Part shown: piece by piece, positions 1 through 8,512 of the stretch
Numbering within the stretch: the stretch's first letter is position 1
Layout: each line of letters begins with the position of its first letter
Assembly (NCBI RefSeq): GCF_003667225.1
Contig: NZ_RCOM01000018.1
Span: 1-32,347, forward strand
Source: Kocuria rhizophila
GTDB lineage: Bacteria; Actinomycetota; Actinomycetes; Actinomycetales; Micrococcaceae
DNA: 32,347 bases
Direction: 5' to 3'
Made by a program: the position numbers and the translations under genes
Notes under the pieces: generated by a model
Databases searched by the model: none
What the model was told of the DNA's origin: nothing
The model's input: only the letters and a program-made list of their open reading frames with translations

Positions 1-1819
1 GGGCGGCGGTCTCCGTGCCGCTGCTCTGCTGGGCAGCGCGGCGGCGTCGTTCGGCGATGGTGAGACCGTCCGAGTCCTCCGGCGTGCGGATCCTGCCGGC
101 GCCGCGGTACAGCGGCACGGCGTCGAGGGCCTCGGGGTCCAGCCCCGAGTTCTTGGCGCCCGATCCGAAGTACCGGGTGCGTGCCAGCAGCACCATCACG
201 GGGTGGGTGAACAGGAACACAACCATGAGGTCCGCGATGGCCGTCAGGCCCAGGGTGAACGCGAAGCCGCGCACGTTGCCCACGGCCACGAAGTACAGCA
301 CCACCGCGGCCAGCAGGTTCACGGCCTTGGAGGCGAGGACCGTCTGACGGGCCCGCTGCCAGCCGTGGTCCACGGCCGCGGGAATGGTGCGCCCGGCCCG
401 GATCTCGTCGCGGATGCGCTCGAAGTACACGATGAACGAGTCCGCCGTCTGACCGATCGCGACCACGAGGCCCGCCACGCCGGCCAGGGACAGCCGGTAG
501 TTGGCGCCCCAGCCCAGCAGAGTGATGGCGAGGTAGGTGATGACACCGGCCACCACGAGCGAGGCGATGGTCACGAGGCCCAGCCAGCGGTACTGGAACA
601 GCGAGTAGATGCAGACCAGCGCCAGGCCGATCAGACCGGCAATGATGCCCATCTGCAGCTGGTTGCTGCCCAGGGTCGCGGAGACCTGCTGCTCCGACTC
701 GATCGTGAAGGAGACGGGCAGCGCGCCGTACTTCAGCTGCTCGGACAGGAACTTGGCCTCGTCCTCGGTGAAGTCACCCGTGATCTGGGCCTTGCCGTCG
801 GAGATCACGGAGTTCATGGTGGGCGCGGAGACCACCGAGCCGTCCAGGACGATCGCGAACTGCGAGCGGGGGTCCTGCTGGCCGCCCTGGCCGTAGCCGT
901 AGAGCCGCTCCGAGAGCTGCTTGAACGTCTCGGTGCCCTGCTCGTTGAACTGCAGGTTCACCGCGTAGCCGCCCGTGGCGTTGCCCTGCGAGTTCGTGGC
1001 CGGGGCGTAGGAGGCGTCCTCGATGTCCGTGCCGGGGATCTCCACCGGGCCCAGGATGTACTTGGCGTTGCCCTGGGGATCGCACGCCACGGTGGCCTTG
1101 TCCTGCGGCTGGGTCTCCCGGTCCTTCTGCGACTGGGGTGCGCTGCAGTCGAGGGCTTCGTACTGGGCGAACAGCTCGGGGGTGATCCAGCGGGGGTCCG
1201 AGGAGTTCTCGGGGGCCGACTTGGCCTTGGGCACGTCCTTGGGGTCCGTGCGCTGCTCCTTGGGGGTGGCCTCCCCCGGGCCCGTGACGATGACCGGCCG
1301 GAACGCCATCTGCGCCGAGGTCTGGATGAGCTCACGGGTCTCCGCGGACGGCGTGCCCGGCAGGGACACCACGATGTTGTTGCCGGACTGGGTGGTGATC
1401 TCCGCCTCGGAGACACCCGCGCCGTCCACGCGCTGGCGGATGATCTCCACCGCCTGGTCCAGCTGCTCCTGGGTGATCTCCTGCCCCGCCTGCTCCCCCT
1501 GCAGGGACGGCGTGAGCACCATCTGCGTGCCGCCCTCGAGGTCGAGGGCGAGTTTGGGGGCCCAGCCGGTGCGGTCGGTCGTGACGCCGTACACCAGCAG
1601 CCCGGCCAGCAGGGCGATGACCGCCACCAGCGCCACGAGGGACCCGCGGGCCCTGGCCGCCGCCGCAGCGGCCCCGGTGCGGGGCTTCCTGGTCCGGGGT
1701 GACGACGTGGACTTTCGGGCGGAGCCGGAGTCCTCGGCGGAGCCCTTGCGCCGCCGCCGGGATGACGTCGAGGCCTTCGGAGACTCCGAGGTCTCCGAGC
1801 TCTTCTTCTGTGCTGCCAT
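1..1819 (-). CDS. secD: Protein translocase subunit SecD (3' end cut by window edge)
   Basis: SecD is the membrane subunit that, with SecF, uses proton-motive force to help proteins exported through SecYEG leave the channel. The reading frame starts at ATG 1819 with an AAGGA ribosome site 7 nt upstream and stays open to the first base of the window, giving about 606 residues. The N-terminus is a long charged, Ser/Arg/Lys-rich cytosolic tail, then a first membrane segment (SLVALVAVIALLAGLLVYGV) and the SecD signature LALDLEGGTQMVL. A large extracytoplasmic domain follows, then a bundle of membrane segments containing the conserved GQTADSFIVYFERIRDEIR stretch typical of SecD. Only a polar tail remains to be read outside the window; secF would be expected next. 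It follows yajC on the same strand, the standard order. The long N-terminal extension is larger than in E. coli SecD. Confidence 0.96.
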   Translation of the reverse strand, partial: MAAQKKSSETSESPKASTSSRRRRKGSAEDSGSARKSTSSPRTRKPRTGAAAAAARARGSLVALVAVIALLAGLLVYGVTTDRTGWAPKLALDLEGGTQMVLTPSLQGEQAGQEITQEQLDQAVEIIRQRVDGAGVSEAEITTQSGNNIVVSLPGTPSAETRELIQTSAQMAFRPVIVTGPGEATPKEQRTDPKDVPKAKSAPENSSDPRWITPELFAQYEALDCSAPQSQKDRETQPQDKATVACDPQGNAKYILGPVEIPGTDIEDASYAPATNSQGNATGGYAVNLQFNEQGTETFKQLSERLYGYGQGGQQDPRSQFAIVLDGSVVSAPTMNSVISDGKAQITGDFTEDEAKFLSEQLKYGALPVSFTIESEQQVSATLGSNQLQMGIIAGLIGLALVCIYSLFQYRWLGLVTIASLVVAGVITYLAITLLGWGANYRLSLAGVAGLVVAIGQTADSFIVYFERIRDEIRAGRTIPAAVDHGWQRARQTVLASKAVNLLAAVVLYFVAVGNVRGFAFTLGLTAIADLMVVFLFTHPVMVLLARTRYFGSGAKNSGLDPEALDAVPLYRGAGRIRTPEDSDGLTIAERRRRAAQQSSGTETAA

Positions 1820-1874
1820 TGCCGTCCTTCGAGGAGACCGTGACCGGACGCGCACGCCGGTCACCACATGAGAA

Positions 1875-1897
1875 ACGGGCCGAGGTCCTCGGCCCGT
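1875..1897 (-). terminator. Perfect hairpin between yajC and secD
   Basis: Arms of 11 bases (ACGGGCCGAGG / CCTCGGCCCGT) face each other around one central base. The hairpin lies between the yajC stop and the secD start. On the minus strand it is followed by TTTCTC, a weak U-run. It could terminate part of the yajC transcript, or attenuate or stabilise the yajC-secD message. A role is inferred from structure only. Confidence 0.45.
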
Positions 1898-1913
1898 CTC
1901 TCATCGGGGGATG

Positions 1914-2456
1914 TCAGATGGTGGGGTTGCCGTGCTCGCCGCGGCCGCGGGCGTCGGTCCCGTTCCCGGGCTCGGTGCGGTCCACGCCGTCAACCGTGGG
2001 AGCGGAGCCGCGGGTCGGGTCGTCGTGCATCGGGGCGTCGTGATCGGCCGCGGTGCCGTGAGTGGAAACGGCGTCCTGCTCGGCGTGTGCGGCGGTGGAG
2101 CCGTCGGCGGGGAGCTGGGCGGCGTGGTGCTCTGCGGCGCCCGTCTCCGGGGTCTCGTCCACCACGGTGGTGACGGTCTGCGAGTGGACGGTGACGAGCT
2201 GGCCCGGGGCAATCTCCAGGACGGCCTTGTGGTTCTCGCGGTCCATCTCGTGCAGGGTGCCGAACAGCCCGAAGCTCGTCATCACCTGCGTGCCGGGGCC
2301 CATGCTGGCCTGCTTGGTCTTCATCTCGGCCTGGGCCTTCTTCTGTCGCCGCATGGGCAGCCACAGCAGCAGCACCATGGCCAGAAGCATGACGGGAAGA
2401 AACCAGGCACTCCCGCCGCCGGTGGCTGCCTGCTGGGTCTCTGCGAGGATGGTCAC
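1914..2456 (-). CDS. yajC: Preprotein translocase subunit YajC
   Basis: YajC is a small single-pass membrane protein that associates with SecD-SecF. The chain begins VTILAETQQ, has one strong membrane segment (WFLPVMLLAMVLLLWLPM) followed by the basic RRQKKAQAEM stretch, and then the compact YajC cytosolic domain (GTQVMTSFGLFGTLHEMD, then VTVHSQTVTTVV). A long low-complexity, His/Asp/Thr/Ala-rich tail follows that core YajC proteins lack. The start is uncertain. GTG 2456 sits just before the membrane segment but has no clear ribosome site. An in-frame GTG at 2537 has an excellent GGGAGG 5 nt upstream and would add 27 mostly non-hydrophobic residues. It lies between ruvB and secD, the order seen in many actinobacteria. 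Confidence 0.9.
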   Translation of the reverse strand: MTILAETQQAATGGGSAWFLPVMLLAMVLLLWLPMRRQKKAQAEMKTKQASMGPGTQVMTSFGLFGTLHEMDRENHKAVLEIAPGQLVTVHSQTVTTVVDETPETGAAEHHAAQLPADGSTAAHAEQDAVSTHGTAADHDAPMHDDPTRGSAPTVDGVDRTEPGNGTDARGRGEHGNPTI

Positions 2457-2568
2457 GGAGAATCCGATCTGTCGAGGGATGAGGGACTCGGGTGCACGGG
2501 CCCCGGGACACACCGGTGCCGATACGGGCCCACACACGAATTCCTCCCAGCTTAGGGGATGGATCTGG

Positions 2569-3669
2569 TCACCCGCTGGATGCATCTCCCGGTGACGGGT
2601 CTGCGGCGAGCGCGGACCTCAGGGAGGGATCCTCGAACGCGGCGTGCTCGGGAACCTCCAGGTCCAGGTGCTCCCACGCCGCGGCCATGGCGATCCTGCC
2701 CCGGGGCGTGCGGCCGAGCAGGCCCTCACGGACCAGGAAGGGTTCGGCGACCGTCTCCACGGTCTCGGTCTCCTCCCCCACGGCAATGGCCAGGGTGGAC
2801 AGGCCCACCGGCCCGCCGTTGAACTTGCCCACCAGCGCTGAGAGCACGTTGCGGTCCAGCCGGTCCAGTCCGCGGGCGTCCACCTCGTACATGTCCAGGG
2901 CGGCGCCGGCCGCGCGGGCGTCGATGCGCTCCACACCGTGCACGAGTGCCCAGTCCCGCACGCGGCGCAGCAGCCGGTTGGCGATGCGGGGGGTGCCGCG
3001 CGAGCGCGAAGCCACTTCCGTGAAGGCCTCGGAGGTCATGGTGAGGTCCAGCAGACCCGCGGAGCGGCGCAGCACGAGCTCGAGCTCCGGGACCGAGTAG
3101 AACTCCAGGTGCCCGGTGAAACCGAAGCGGTCCCGCAGGGGCCCGGGCAGCAGACCGGCACGGGTGGTGGCGCCCACGAGGGTGAACGGTGGCAGGTCCA
3201 GGGGAATGGAGGTGGCACCGGCGCCCTTGCCCACCACGATGTCCACGCGGAAGTCCTCCATGGCCATGTAGAGCATCTCCTCCGCCGGGCGGGACATCCG
3301 GTGGATCTCGTCCAGGAAGAGCACCTCCCCGTGGGTCAGGGAGGAGAGGATGGCCGCGAGGTCCCCCGCGTGCTGGATGGCGGGACCCGAGGAGATCCGC
3401 AGCGGGACCTCCAGCTCCTCCGCGATGATCATGGCCAGGGTGGTCTTGCCCAGACCCGGCGGACCGGAGAGCAGCACATGGTCCGCGGTGCGCCCTCGCA
3501 GCTTGGACGCCTCGAGCACCAGCGAGAGCTGCGCGCGCACACGCTTCTGCCCCACGAAGTCGTCCAGCGTGCCCGGCCGCAGCGACGCCTCCAGCTGCTG
3601 GTCGTCGTAGTCCCCCTCGGCGCCCACGAGGCGCTGCCGCCCCGCGGCCCCGCGTTCCTCCACAGCCAT
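2569..3669 (-). CDS. ruvB: Holliday junction branch migration ATPase RuvB
   Basis: RuvB is the hexameric AAA+ motor that drives branch migration of Holliday junctions together with RuvA. The 366-residue chain has Walker [10 protein letters not shown] at about residues 69-77 and Walker B/DEIH at about 120-123. Sensor 1 ([12 protein letters not shown]) and the arginine-finger region (GPLRDRFGF) follow, and the C-terminal winged helix contains [10 protein letters not shown]. Length and motifs are those of a normal complete RuvB. The ATG at 3669 lies 2 nt after the ruvA stop, so the two are almost certainly co-transcribed and translationally coupled. A gap of about 110 nt separates it from yajC. 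Confidence 0.98.
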   Translation of the reverse strand: MAVEERGAAGRQRLVGAEGDYDDQQLEASLRPGTLDDFVGQKRVRAQLSLVLEASKLRGRTADHVLLSGPPGLGKTTLAMIIAEELEVPLRISSGPAIQHAGDLAAILSSLTHGEVLFLDEIHRMSRPAEEMLYMAMEDFRVDIVVGKGAGATSIPLDLPPFTLVGATTRAGLLPGPLRDRFGFTGHLEFYSVPELELVLRRSAGLLDLTMTSEAFTEVASRSRGTPRIANRLLRRVRDWALVHGVERIDARAAGAALDMYEVDARGLDRLDRNVLSALVGKFNGGPVGLSTLAIAVGEETETVETVAEPFLVREGLLGRTPRGRIAMAAAWEHLDLEVPEHAAFEDPSLRSALAADPSPGDASSG

Positions 3670-3671
3670 GC

Positions 3672-4313
3672 TCAGCGCCTCCCGGTGGGCGCGTGCGTGG
3701 TGCCCTTGGAGGTACCGAGCCAGGACAGGACGGCGCGCAGGATCTCGGCCACGTTGCCGGAGTCACCGAGCGCGGGCTGGGTCTGCAGGGCGTCCTCGAT
3801 GCCGCGGACGGCGTCCTTCTCGTTCCACCCCAGGCCCGTGAGGGCATCGACCACCTGGTCCCGCCACACCGGCATCTGCGGCTGGGCGGCCTGCTGCACG
3901 GGAGGTTCGGGGAGCACGAGCTTGTCCGCGAGCTCCAGCACGATCCGCCGCGCGGACTTCGGCCCGATGCCCGGCACGGCCGTGAACGCCTTGTCGTCGC
4001 CGGCCGCGATGGCCCGGCGGGCGTCGTCGGGCCCGAGCACGGAGACGGCGGCGAGCGCGGTGCGCGGCCCCACGCCGGAGACTCCCAGCATGACCGAGAA
4101 GATCTCCTTCTCGTCCGCCTGGGCGAAGCCGAACAGCAGCGGGGCCTCGTCCTTGCGGGCGATGTAGGCGGTGTGCAGCCGCGTGGTGGCTCCCACCCGC
4201 AGACCGGACAGGGTGTGCGGGCTCGCGTGGACCTCGATGCCGAAGCCCGAGACCTCCACCACGGCCAGGGTGGCGCCCACGAAGGCCACCTCACCGGTCA
4301 CCGAGGCAATCAC
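3672..4313 (-). CDS. ruvA: Holliday junction DNA helicase subunit RuvA
   Basis: RuvA tetramers bind four-way junctions and load RuvB. From GTG 4313 the protein is 213 residues (E. coli RuvA is 203): an N-terminal OB fold ([13 protein letters not shown], then GFGIEVHAS), tandem helix-hairpin-helix motifs ([12 protein letters not shown] and [16 protein letters not shown]), and the C-terminal RuvB-contact domain ([14 protein letters not shown]). GTG 4313 was chosen because GGGGAG lies just upstream and the OB fold begins at once. The frame stays open 144 nt further upstream, but that part codes Pro/Ala/Arg-rich sequence unlike RuvA. Upstream lies a 294-nt gap from ruvC with a promoter candidate and a LexA-box-like site. 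Confidence 0.97.
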   Translation of the reverse strand: MIASVTGEVAFVGATLAVVEVSGFGIEVHASPHTLSGLRVGATTRLHTAYIARKDEAPLLFGFAQADEKEIFSVMLGVSGVGPRTALAAVSVLGPDDARRAIAAGDDKAFTAVPGIGPKSARRIVLELADKLVLPEPPVQQAAQPQMPVWRDQVVDALTGLGWNEKDAVRGIEDALQTQPALGDSGNVAEILRAVLSWLGTSKGTTHAPTGRR

Positions 4314-4427
4314 GGCTGCTCCCCTCTCCCGGCCGGGGCCGGTCTCGTGCGCCCACCGGTTCCGGGGGCTGGGTGGTGCGGGGGCGGCTGCCCCGGCGCT
4401 CGGGCGCGGCCAGTGCCGCGTCGGATT

Positions 4428-4441
4428 CGAACACGTGTGCG
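4428..4441 (-). promoter_or_regulatory. LexA (SOS) box candidate upstream of ruvAB
   Basis: The site CGAACACGTGTGCG matches the Gram-positive/actinobacterial SOS consensus CGAACRNRYGTTCG at 13 of 14 positions (GTGCG replaces GTTCG), and flanking T and A extend the palindrome. On the minus strand it starts about 15 nt downstream of an extended -10 (4456-4464), near the expected transcription start, where LexA would block ruvA transcription. ruv genes are known LexA targets in mycobacteria and other bacteria. Binding here is inferred. Confidence 0.5.
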
Positions 4442-4455
4442 AACGGTTCTGGGCC

Positions 4456-4464
4456 ACTGTACCA
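4456..4464 (-). promoter_or_regulatory. Extended -10 promoter element for ruvA-ruvB
   Basis: On the minus strand the sequence reads TGG-TACAGT, an extended -10 (TGn plus TANNNT). No good -35 is visible at 17 nt, which an extended -10 can tolerate. The start of transcription would fall near 4449, about 135 nt before ruvA and close to the LexA-like box. Confidence 0.4.
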
Positions 4465-4607
4465 ACGGGGGCGCCGTAGCGGGGGGACGGTGCAACGGGG
4501 CGTGGACCACCGCCACCCGTGGGGCACCGTTGCGGGCGAGAACGGTGCAGCCGGCGGCGGTCCCGCTCGACCGCGGATAGACCGATGGAGTCTGCCGCGC
4601 GCCCCTC

Positions 4608-5288
4608 TCAGCCGCGTCTGCCCCGTGCGGGGCTGCTGCCGCGGGCCCCCGGAGCACGCGAGGCCGACTCCGCCCGGCGCCACGCCTGCTGGGCCGGTGT
4701 CAGCGCGGTGGTACCGGTGGTGCCGGTAGACCGTGACGGACGGGACCCGGAGTGGGTGGAGGTGGCCGCCACCGCGTTCATCCCTGCCACCCCGCCGCGC
4801 CAGCCGTGGCACACGGCCAGCGCGAGCGCGTCCGCGGCGTCGGCCGGACGGGGCGGGGCGTCCAGTTTCAGGATGCGCACGACCATCCGGTTCACGGACT
4901 CCTTGTCCGCGGAGCCGTCCCCGGTGACCGCTGCCTTGACCTCGGAGGGGGTGTGCCACGCGACCGGGATGCCGCGCCGGGCCGCCGCCGCGATGACCAC
5001 GCCGGTGGCCTGGGCGGTGCCCACGACCGTGGGCGCGTTGTTCTGCGCGAACACGCGCTCCACCGCCACCACGTCCGGGCGGAAGCGCTCCATGAGCTCG
5101 TCCGCGGCCTCCATGATGGTCAGCACGCGGTGCTCGAGCGCCTCGTGGGCGCGCGAGCCGCTCACCTGAACGTGCACGAACGTGCCCGTGCGCTGGGCGG
5201 ACATGTCCACCACGGCGAATCCGCACCGGGTGAGTCCGGGGTCCACCGCGAGCACGCGCTGGGAGCCTGCCGCCTGCGGACGGGCCAC
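4608..5288 (-). CDS. ruvC: Crossover junction endodeoxyribonuclease RuvC
   Basis: RuvC is the dimeric RNase H-fold nuclease that resolves Holliday junctions by paired nicks. The acidic catalytic set is visible: Asp16 in VDPGLTRCG, Glu77 in AVERVF, and Asp150/Asp153 in [13 protein letters not shown]. The core ends around residue 170. A further ~55-residue Ser/Thr/Arg/Gly-rich basic tail is longer than in E. coli RuvC (173 residues) and looks disordered. The start is GTG 5288, 4 nt after the yebC stop, so ruvC is probably translated from the yebC message. ruvC is separated from ruvAB by 294 nt with a separate promoter candidate. Confidence 0.96.
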   Translation of the reverse strand: MARPQAAGSQRVLAVDPGLTRCGFAVVDMSAQRTGTFVHVQVSGSRAHEALEHRVLTIMEAADELMERFRPDVVAVERVFAQNNAPTVVGTAQATGVVIAAAARRGIPVAWHTPSEVKAAVTGDGSADKESVNRMVVRILKLDAPPRPADAADALALAVCHGWRGGVAGMNAVAATSTHSGSRPSRSTGTTGTTALTPAQQAWRRAESASRAPGARGSSPARGRRG

Positions 5289-5292
5289 GGGC

Positions 5293-6054
5293 CTACTCGT
5301 CGTCCTCGAGCTGGGCCATCACGTCCGCGGGGATGTTCGCGTTGGAGTAGACGTTCTGCACGTCGTCCAGCTCCTCGACCGCGTCCGCGAGCTTGAGGAA
5401 CTTCCGGGCGCCCTCCGCGTCCAGGTCCACGCTCATGGTGGCCCGGAACTGGGGGTCGTCGTTGTTGTACTCCAGACCGGCCTCGTCCAGCGCCGCGCGG
5501 ATCGCAGGCAGGTCCGTGGCCTCACTGACCACCTCGAACACGTCCGACTCGTCCAGGACCTCGTCCGCGCCGGCGTCGAGCACGGCCATCAGGACGTCGT
5601 CCTCGGTGAGGCCGTCCGTCTTGGCCACCTCCACTACGCCCTTGCGCTCGAAGAGGTACGCCACCGAGCCGGAGTCCGCCATGGTGCCGCCGTGACGGGT
5701 CACGGCCACGCGCACCTCGGAGGCCGCGCGGTTCTTGTTGTCCGTCAGGCACTCGATGTACAGCGCGGTGCCCTGCGGGCCGCGGGCCTCGTAGAGGATC
5801 TCGGTGTAGTCGATCGTCTCGCCGGTCAGGCCCGCTCCGCGCTTGATCGCGCGGTCGATGTTGTCGTTCGGCACGGAGTTCTTCTTGGCCTTGGACACCG
5901 CGAGCTCCAGCGCCGGGTTGCCGGAGGTGTCCGCGCCGCCCATGCGCGCCGCGACCTCGATGCCCTTGATGTACTTGGCGAACGCCTTGGCGCGCTTGGC
6001 GTCGATCGCCGCCTTCTTGTGCTTGGTCGTGGCCCACTTGGAGTGACCTGACAT
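5293..6054 (-). CDS. yebC: YebC/PmpR family protein (translation factor or regulator)
   Basis: This is a full-length YebC-family protein (253 residues) starting with the family signature [21 protein letters not shown]. It also carries the central motif [14 protein letters not shown], the next-strand region [13 protein letters not shown], and KGVVEV, and it ends in an acidic DDE tail. Members were long listed as transcriptional regulators; recent work links the family (and mitochondrial TACO1) to translation of proline-rich stretches. The ATG at 6054 has an ideal GAGGAGG ribosome site. Its position just before ruvC matches many actinobacteria (yebC-ruvC-ruvA-ruvB). Confidence 0.96.
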   Translation of the reverse strand: MSGHSKWATTKHKKAAIDAKRAKAFAKYIKGIEVAARMGGADTSGNPALELAVSKAKKNSVPNDNIDRAIKRGAGLTGETIDYTEILYEARGPQGTALYIECLTDNKNRAASEVRVAVTRHGGTMADSGSVAYLFERKGVVEVAKTDGLTEDDVLMAVLDAGADEVLDESDVFEVVSEATDLPAIRAALDEAGLEYNNDDPQFRATMSVDLDAEGARKFLKLADAVEELDDVQNVYSNANIPADVMAQLEDDE

Positions 6055-6075
6055 GGATGACCTCCTCGAAAGAGT

Positions 6076-6102
6076 GCGTCCGGCCGTGCTCGGGCCGGAC
6101 GC
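6076..6102 (-). promoter_or_regulatory. 10-bp hairpin in the yebC leader
   Basis: Perfect 10-base arms (GCGTCCGGCC / GGCCGGACGC) enclose a 7-nt loop, ending about 10 nt before the GAGGAGG ribosome site of yebC. On the minus strand it lies between the likely yebC promoter (-10 at 6121-6126) and the start codon, so it would be in the 5' leader. It may influence mRNA stability or translation; alternatively it is a terminator for read-through from gatD. Confidence 0.4.
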
Positions 6103-6447
6103 GGTGGTGGATTGACTGCCATGATACCGAGCGCGCCCCGTGCCCTGTCACACCGGGGTGCGCACCCGCACCGTCCAGGGGGACTTCGCGGCGCCACCGG
6201 TGGTCGCCGAGCCGCCGGTGCGGGGACACGGTTCGCCGCGGCGACAGGCACGGTCGACGACGCCGCGCGCTCGCCCCATGAGGGCCGCGCGCGGCCGACG
6301 CCGCGCCTCCGGTGGCCGCGGTTCGGCAGGCCGCCGCGGCACGCACGGATGACCACGCCGCACGCCCGCCCCCTGCCGAACGGCCGGGGCACGCCGGGCG
6401 AGCCACGGCAGGCGCGGCCGCGAGCGGCGTCGTCGTCCCCCGGTCCG
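6103..6447 (-). promoter_or_regulatory. Non-coding gap gatD-yebC with yebC promoter candidate
   Basis: No convincing gene lies here. On the minus strand a good -10 (TATCAT, 6121-6126) is preceded 19 nt upstream by GTGACA (6146-6151), a plausible though widely spaced sigma-70-type pair that would drive yebC-ruvC. The rest is very GC-rich with no conserved coding pattern or tRNA. The overlapping long frames lack any recognisable domain. Confidence 0.4.
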
Positions 6448-7179
6448 TCAGCGGGGCCGGGAGGCCGCTACCTCGCGGGCGCGCTCCGCCAGCGTGTCGT
6501 CCGGGCCGACCTCCGGCAGGGACTCCCCGCGCAGGGCGAGGGCCTGGCCGAGCAGGAAGTCCGCCACGCGCGGGTTCTTGGGCAGCAGGGAGCCGTGCAG
6601 GTAGCTGCCGAGCACGTTGTGGGTGCGGGCTCCCTCCGTGCCGTCCTCGCCGTTGTTGCCGGCGCCCGAGACGACCGTGGCCAGGGGCTCCTGGCCCGCG
6701 CCCAGACGGGTGAGCCCGGAGTGGTTCTCGTAGCCCACGATCCGGCCCAGCTCCGGGGACTCGGTGACGATGTTGCCGATCAATCGCTCGGTGCCCGCCA
6801 CCGTCTCGAGGTCGAAGATCCCGATCCCGGACAGGGTCTCCCCCGCCCCGGTGCGGAAGCTGCGGCCGAAGAGCTGGTAGAGCCCGCAGATCGCGAGCAT
6901 GGGCACGCCGCGTTCCACGGCCTCGTGCAGCCGGGGCGCCACGGCCGCGAGGTCCTCGGCCACGCGGAACTGCCCCGAGTCCTGGCCACCGCCGCCCACG
7001 AAGAGGTCGGCGTGCTCGGGCCACGGATCACCCGGATCGTAGTCCACGATCTCGGTGTCCAGACCGTAGCGCTCGGCGCGGCGCCTGAGGGTCAGGGTGT
7101 TGCCCCAGTCGCCGTAGATGTTCATGTCCCGGGGGTAGAGCTGCACGATGCGCAGCGGCCCGGAGGTGTTCTCAGCCAC
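6448..7179 (-). CDS. gatD: Lipid II isoglutaminyl synthase, glutaminase subunit GatD
   Basis: GatD is a class I (CobB/CobQ-type) glutamine amidotransferase. It hydrolyses glutamine and passes ammonia to MurT, which amidates the D-Glu of lipid II to D-isoglutamine. The catalytic Cys98 sits in LAICGLYQLFG and the active-site His195 in GSYLHGSLLPKNP, very near the positions in S. aureus GatD (Cys94, His189). The glycine-rich GGGGQDSGQ stretch and GYENHSG are also typical. The start is GTG 7179 with AGGAGA 6 nt upstream, 9 nt after the murT stop, so the pair forms an operon. PdxT, another amidotransferase often found near yebC, is a less likely identity because of the GatD-type N-terminus (LYPRDMNIYGDWGN). 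Confidence 0.93.
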   Translation of the reverse strand: MAENTSGPLRIVQLYPRDMNIYGDWGNTLTLRRRAERYGLDTEIVDYDPGDPWPEHADLFVGGGGQDSGQFRVAEDLAAVAPRLHEAVERGVPMLAICGLYQLFGRSFRTGAGETLSGIGIFDLETVAGTERLIGNIVTESPELGRIVGYENHSGLTRLGAGQEPLATVVSGAGNNGEDGTEGARTHNVLGSYLHGSLLPKNPRVADFLLGQALALRGESLPEVGPDDTLAERAREVAASRPR

Positions 7180-7188
7180 GGTGTTCTC

Positions 7189-8493
7189 CTAGATGGCGGC
7201 CACGTGCGTCATGCCGCCCAGGATCTTGCGCAGGGACAGCATGGCCGTGTAGGTGCAGAAGATGCGCATGGGACGGTCCCCGGACTGCGCGATGAACTGC
7301 TTCAGCGCGTCCTCCAGGTCCGGTTCCACCCCGCCCACGCGCACGAGGTCGTAGTCCAGCCGCAGGGCCATGTCCCACGCGCGCACTCCGGAGACGAGGT
7401 CCACCCCGCCCTCCCGGAGGCTGTCGAAGTCCACGTCCCACAGCCAAGAGACGTCCCGGCCGTCCGCGTACTGGTCGTTGATCGCGATCATGGTCGCGTA
7501 GTCCTGCGCGGACGCGGATGCCAGCGACAGCCGGAAGCCCGCGGGGTTCTTCACCAGGAGCAGCTGCAGGGGCTTGCCGTCCACCGTGATGGTCTCGCCG
7601 CGCCCGAAGGCGGGCGTCACGTTGCCGAGCTCGGCCACCAGAGCGGGGACATCGGCGTCGTCCCCCAGCACCTGCAGGCTCACGGCCAGGGCGGCCGCCG
7701 CGTTGTACTGGTTGTAGACGCCGTAGAGGTCCACCGTGGCCTCGTGGCTCGTGCCGCCCACGTCCAGCTCCACGCTGCGGGCGTTGACGGCTTCCAGCAC
7801 GACGTCCGCGTCCGGGCGCCGCGCCGAGGGAACGTCGGAGTCCTGTTCGCCGGGATCCACCTGTCGCAGGCCCTCGCGCATGTCGTCGTCGGACGGGAAC
7901 ATGGGGCGCAGCGCGTCCGAGAGCCCGAACCAGGACACGGCGGTGCCCGCGGAGAGGTCCTCGGCGAGCCCCGCGATCCGCGGGTCCTCGCGGTTGAGCA
8001 CCACGGTCTCCGTGGTGGCGCGGGCCACCTGGCGCAGCATCCGGCGCGTGGTGTCGATCTCCCCGAAACGGTCCAGCTGGTCGCGCATCACGTTGAGCAG
8101 CAGGCTGATCCGCGGCTGCACCTGCTTCACGAAGTGCACCGCGTGGGCCTCGTCCAGCTCGAGCACCGCGACGTCCGCGTGCAGACGGCCGAACGCGTCC
8201 ATCTCCGCGAGCAGGGAGGCCGCGACACCGCGCACGAAGTTGGAGCCCGTGCGGTTGGTGAACACGCGCAGGCCCTGGGAGCGCAGCAGCTGCACGGTCA
8301 TCTTGGTGGTGGTGGTCTTGCCGTTGGTCCCGCTGATCACCACCACGCCGCGGGGCAGCTTGGCGAGCTCCTCGGCCACGAAGCCGGGGTGCAGCTTCTC
8401 CATGAACAGGCCGGGGAACGCGGAGCCGCCGCCGCGCAGGCTGGACGCCCAGCGCACCCCCTGGCCGAGGACGCGTACGAGAGGTCGGGACAT
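7189..8493 (-). CDS. murT: Lipid II isoglutaminyl synthase, ligase subunit MurT
   Basis: MurT is a Mur-ligase-like ATPase that, with GatD, amidates the peptidoglycan stem glutamate. It carries the ATP loop SGTNGKTTTT, the Mur central motif (LELDEAHAVHF, NVMRDQLDRFGE), YGVYNQYNAAAALA, and a C-terminal DUF1727 domain (VKNPAGF, DVSWLWDVDF). The Cys4 zinc ribbon described for S. aureus and S. pneumoniae MurT is missing: the only cysteine is near the C-terminus (IFCTYT). The preferred start is ATG 8493 (MSRPLVRVLG, like family N-termini). An in-frame ATG at 8502 is also possible. A TAGGAT element ends 7 nt before ATG 8493, so a leaderless message is conceivable. Confidence 0.93.
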   Translation of the reverse strand: MSRPLVRVLGQGVRWASSLRGGGSAFPGLFMEKLHPGFVAEELAKLPRGVVVISGTNGKTTTTKMTVQLLRSQGLRVFTNRTGSNFVRGVAASLLAEMDAFGRLHADVAVLELDEAHAVHFVKQVQPRISLLLNVMRDQLDRFGEIDTTRRMLRQVARATTETVVLNREDPRIAGLAEDLSAGTAVSWFGLSDALRPMFPSDDDMREGLRQVDPGEQDSDVPSARRPDADVVLEAVNARSVELDVGGTSHEATVDLYGVYNQYNAAAALAVSLQVLGDDADVPALVAELGNVTPAFGRGETITVDGKPLQLLLVKNPAGFRLSLASASAQDYATMIAINDQYADGRDVSWLWDVDFDSLREGGVDLVSGVRAWDMALRLDYDLVRVGGVEPDLEDALKQFIAQSGDRPMRIFCTYTAMLSLRKILGGMTHVAAI

Positions 8494-8512
8494 GGTCTCC
8501 ATCCTAGTGAGC

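Noticed and set aside
203-1702. 499-residue open frame on the plus strand
   Set aside because: It is antisense to secD and consists of His/Gly/Arg-rich shadow sequence.
4420-4450. GTTCGAATCC on the minus strand, like a tRNA T-loop
   Set aside because: The flanking bases cannot pair to form a T-stem (ACGTG against CCGAC) and no acceptor or anticodon arms are found; the site is better read as part of a LexA-like box.
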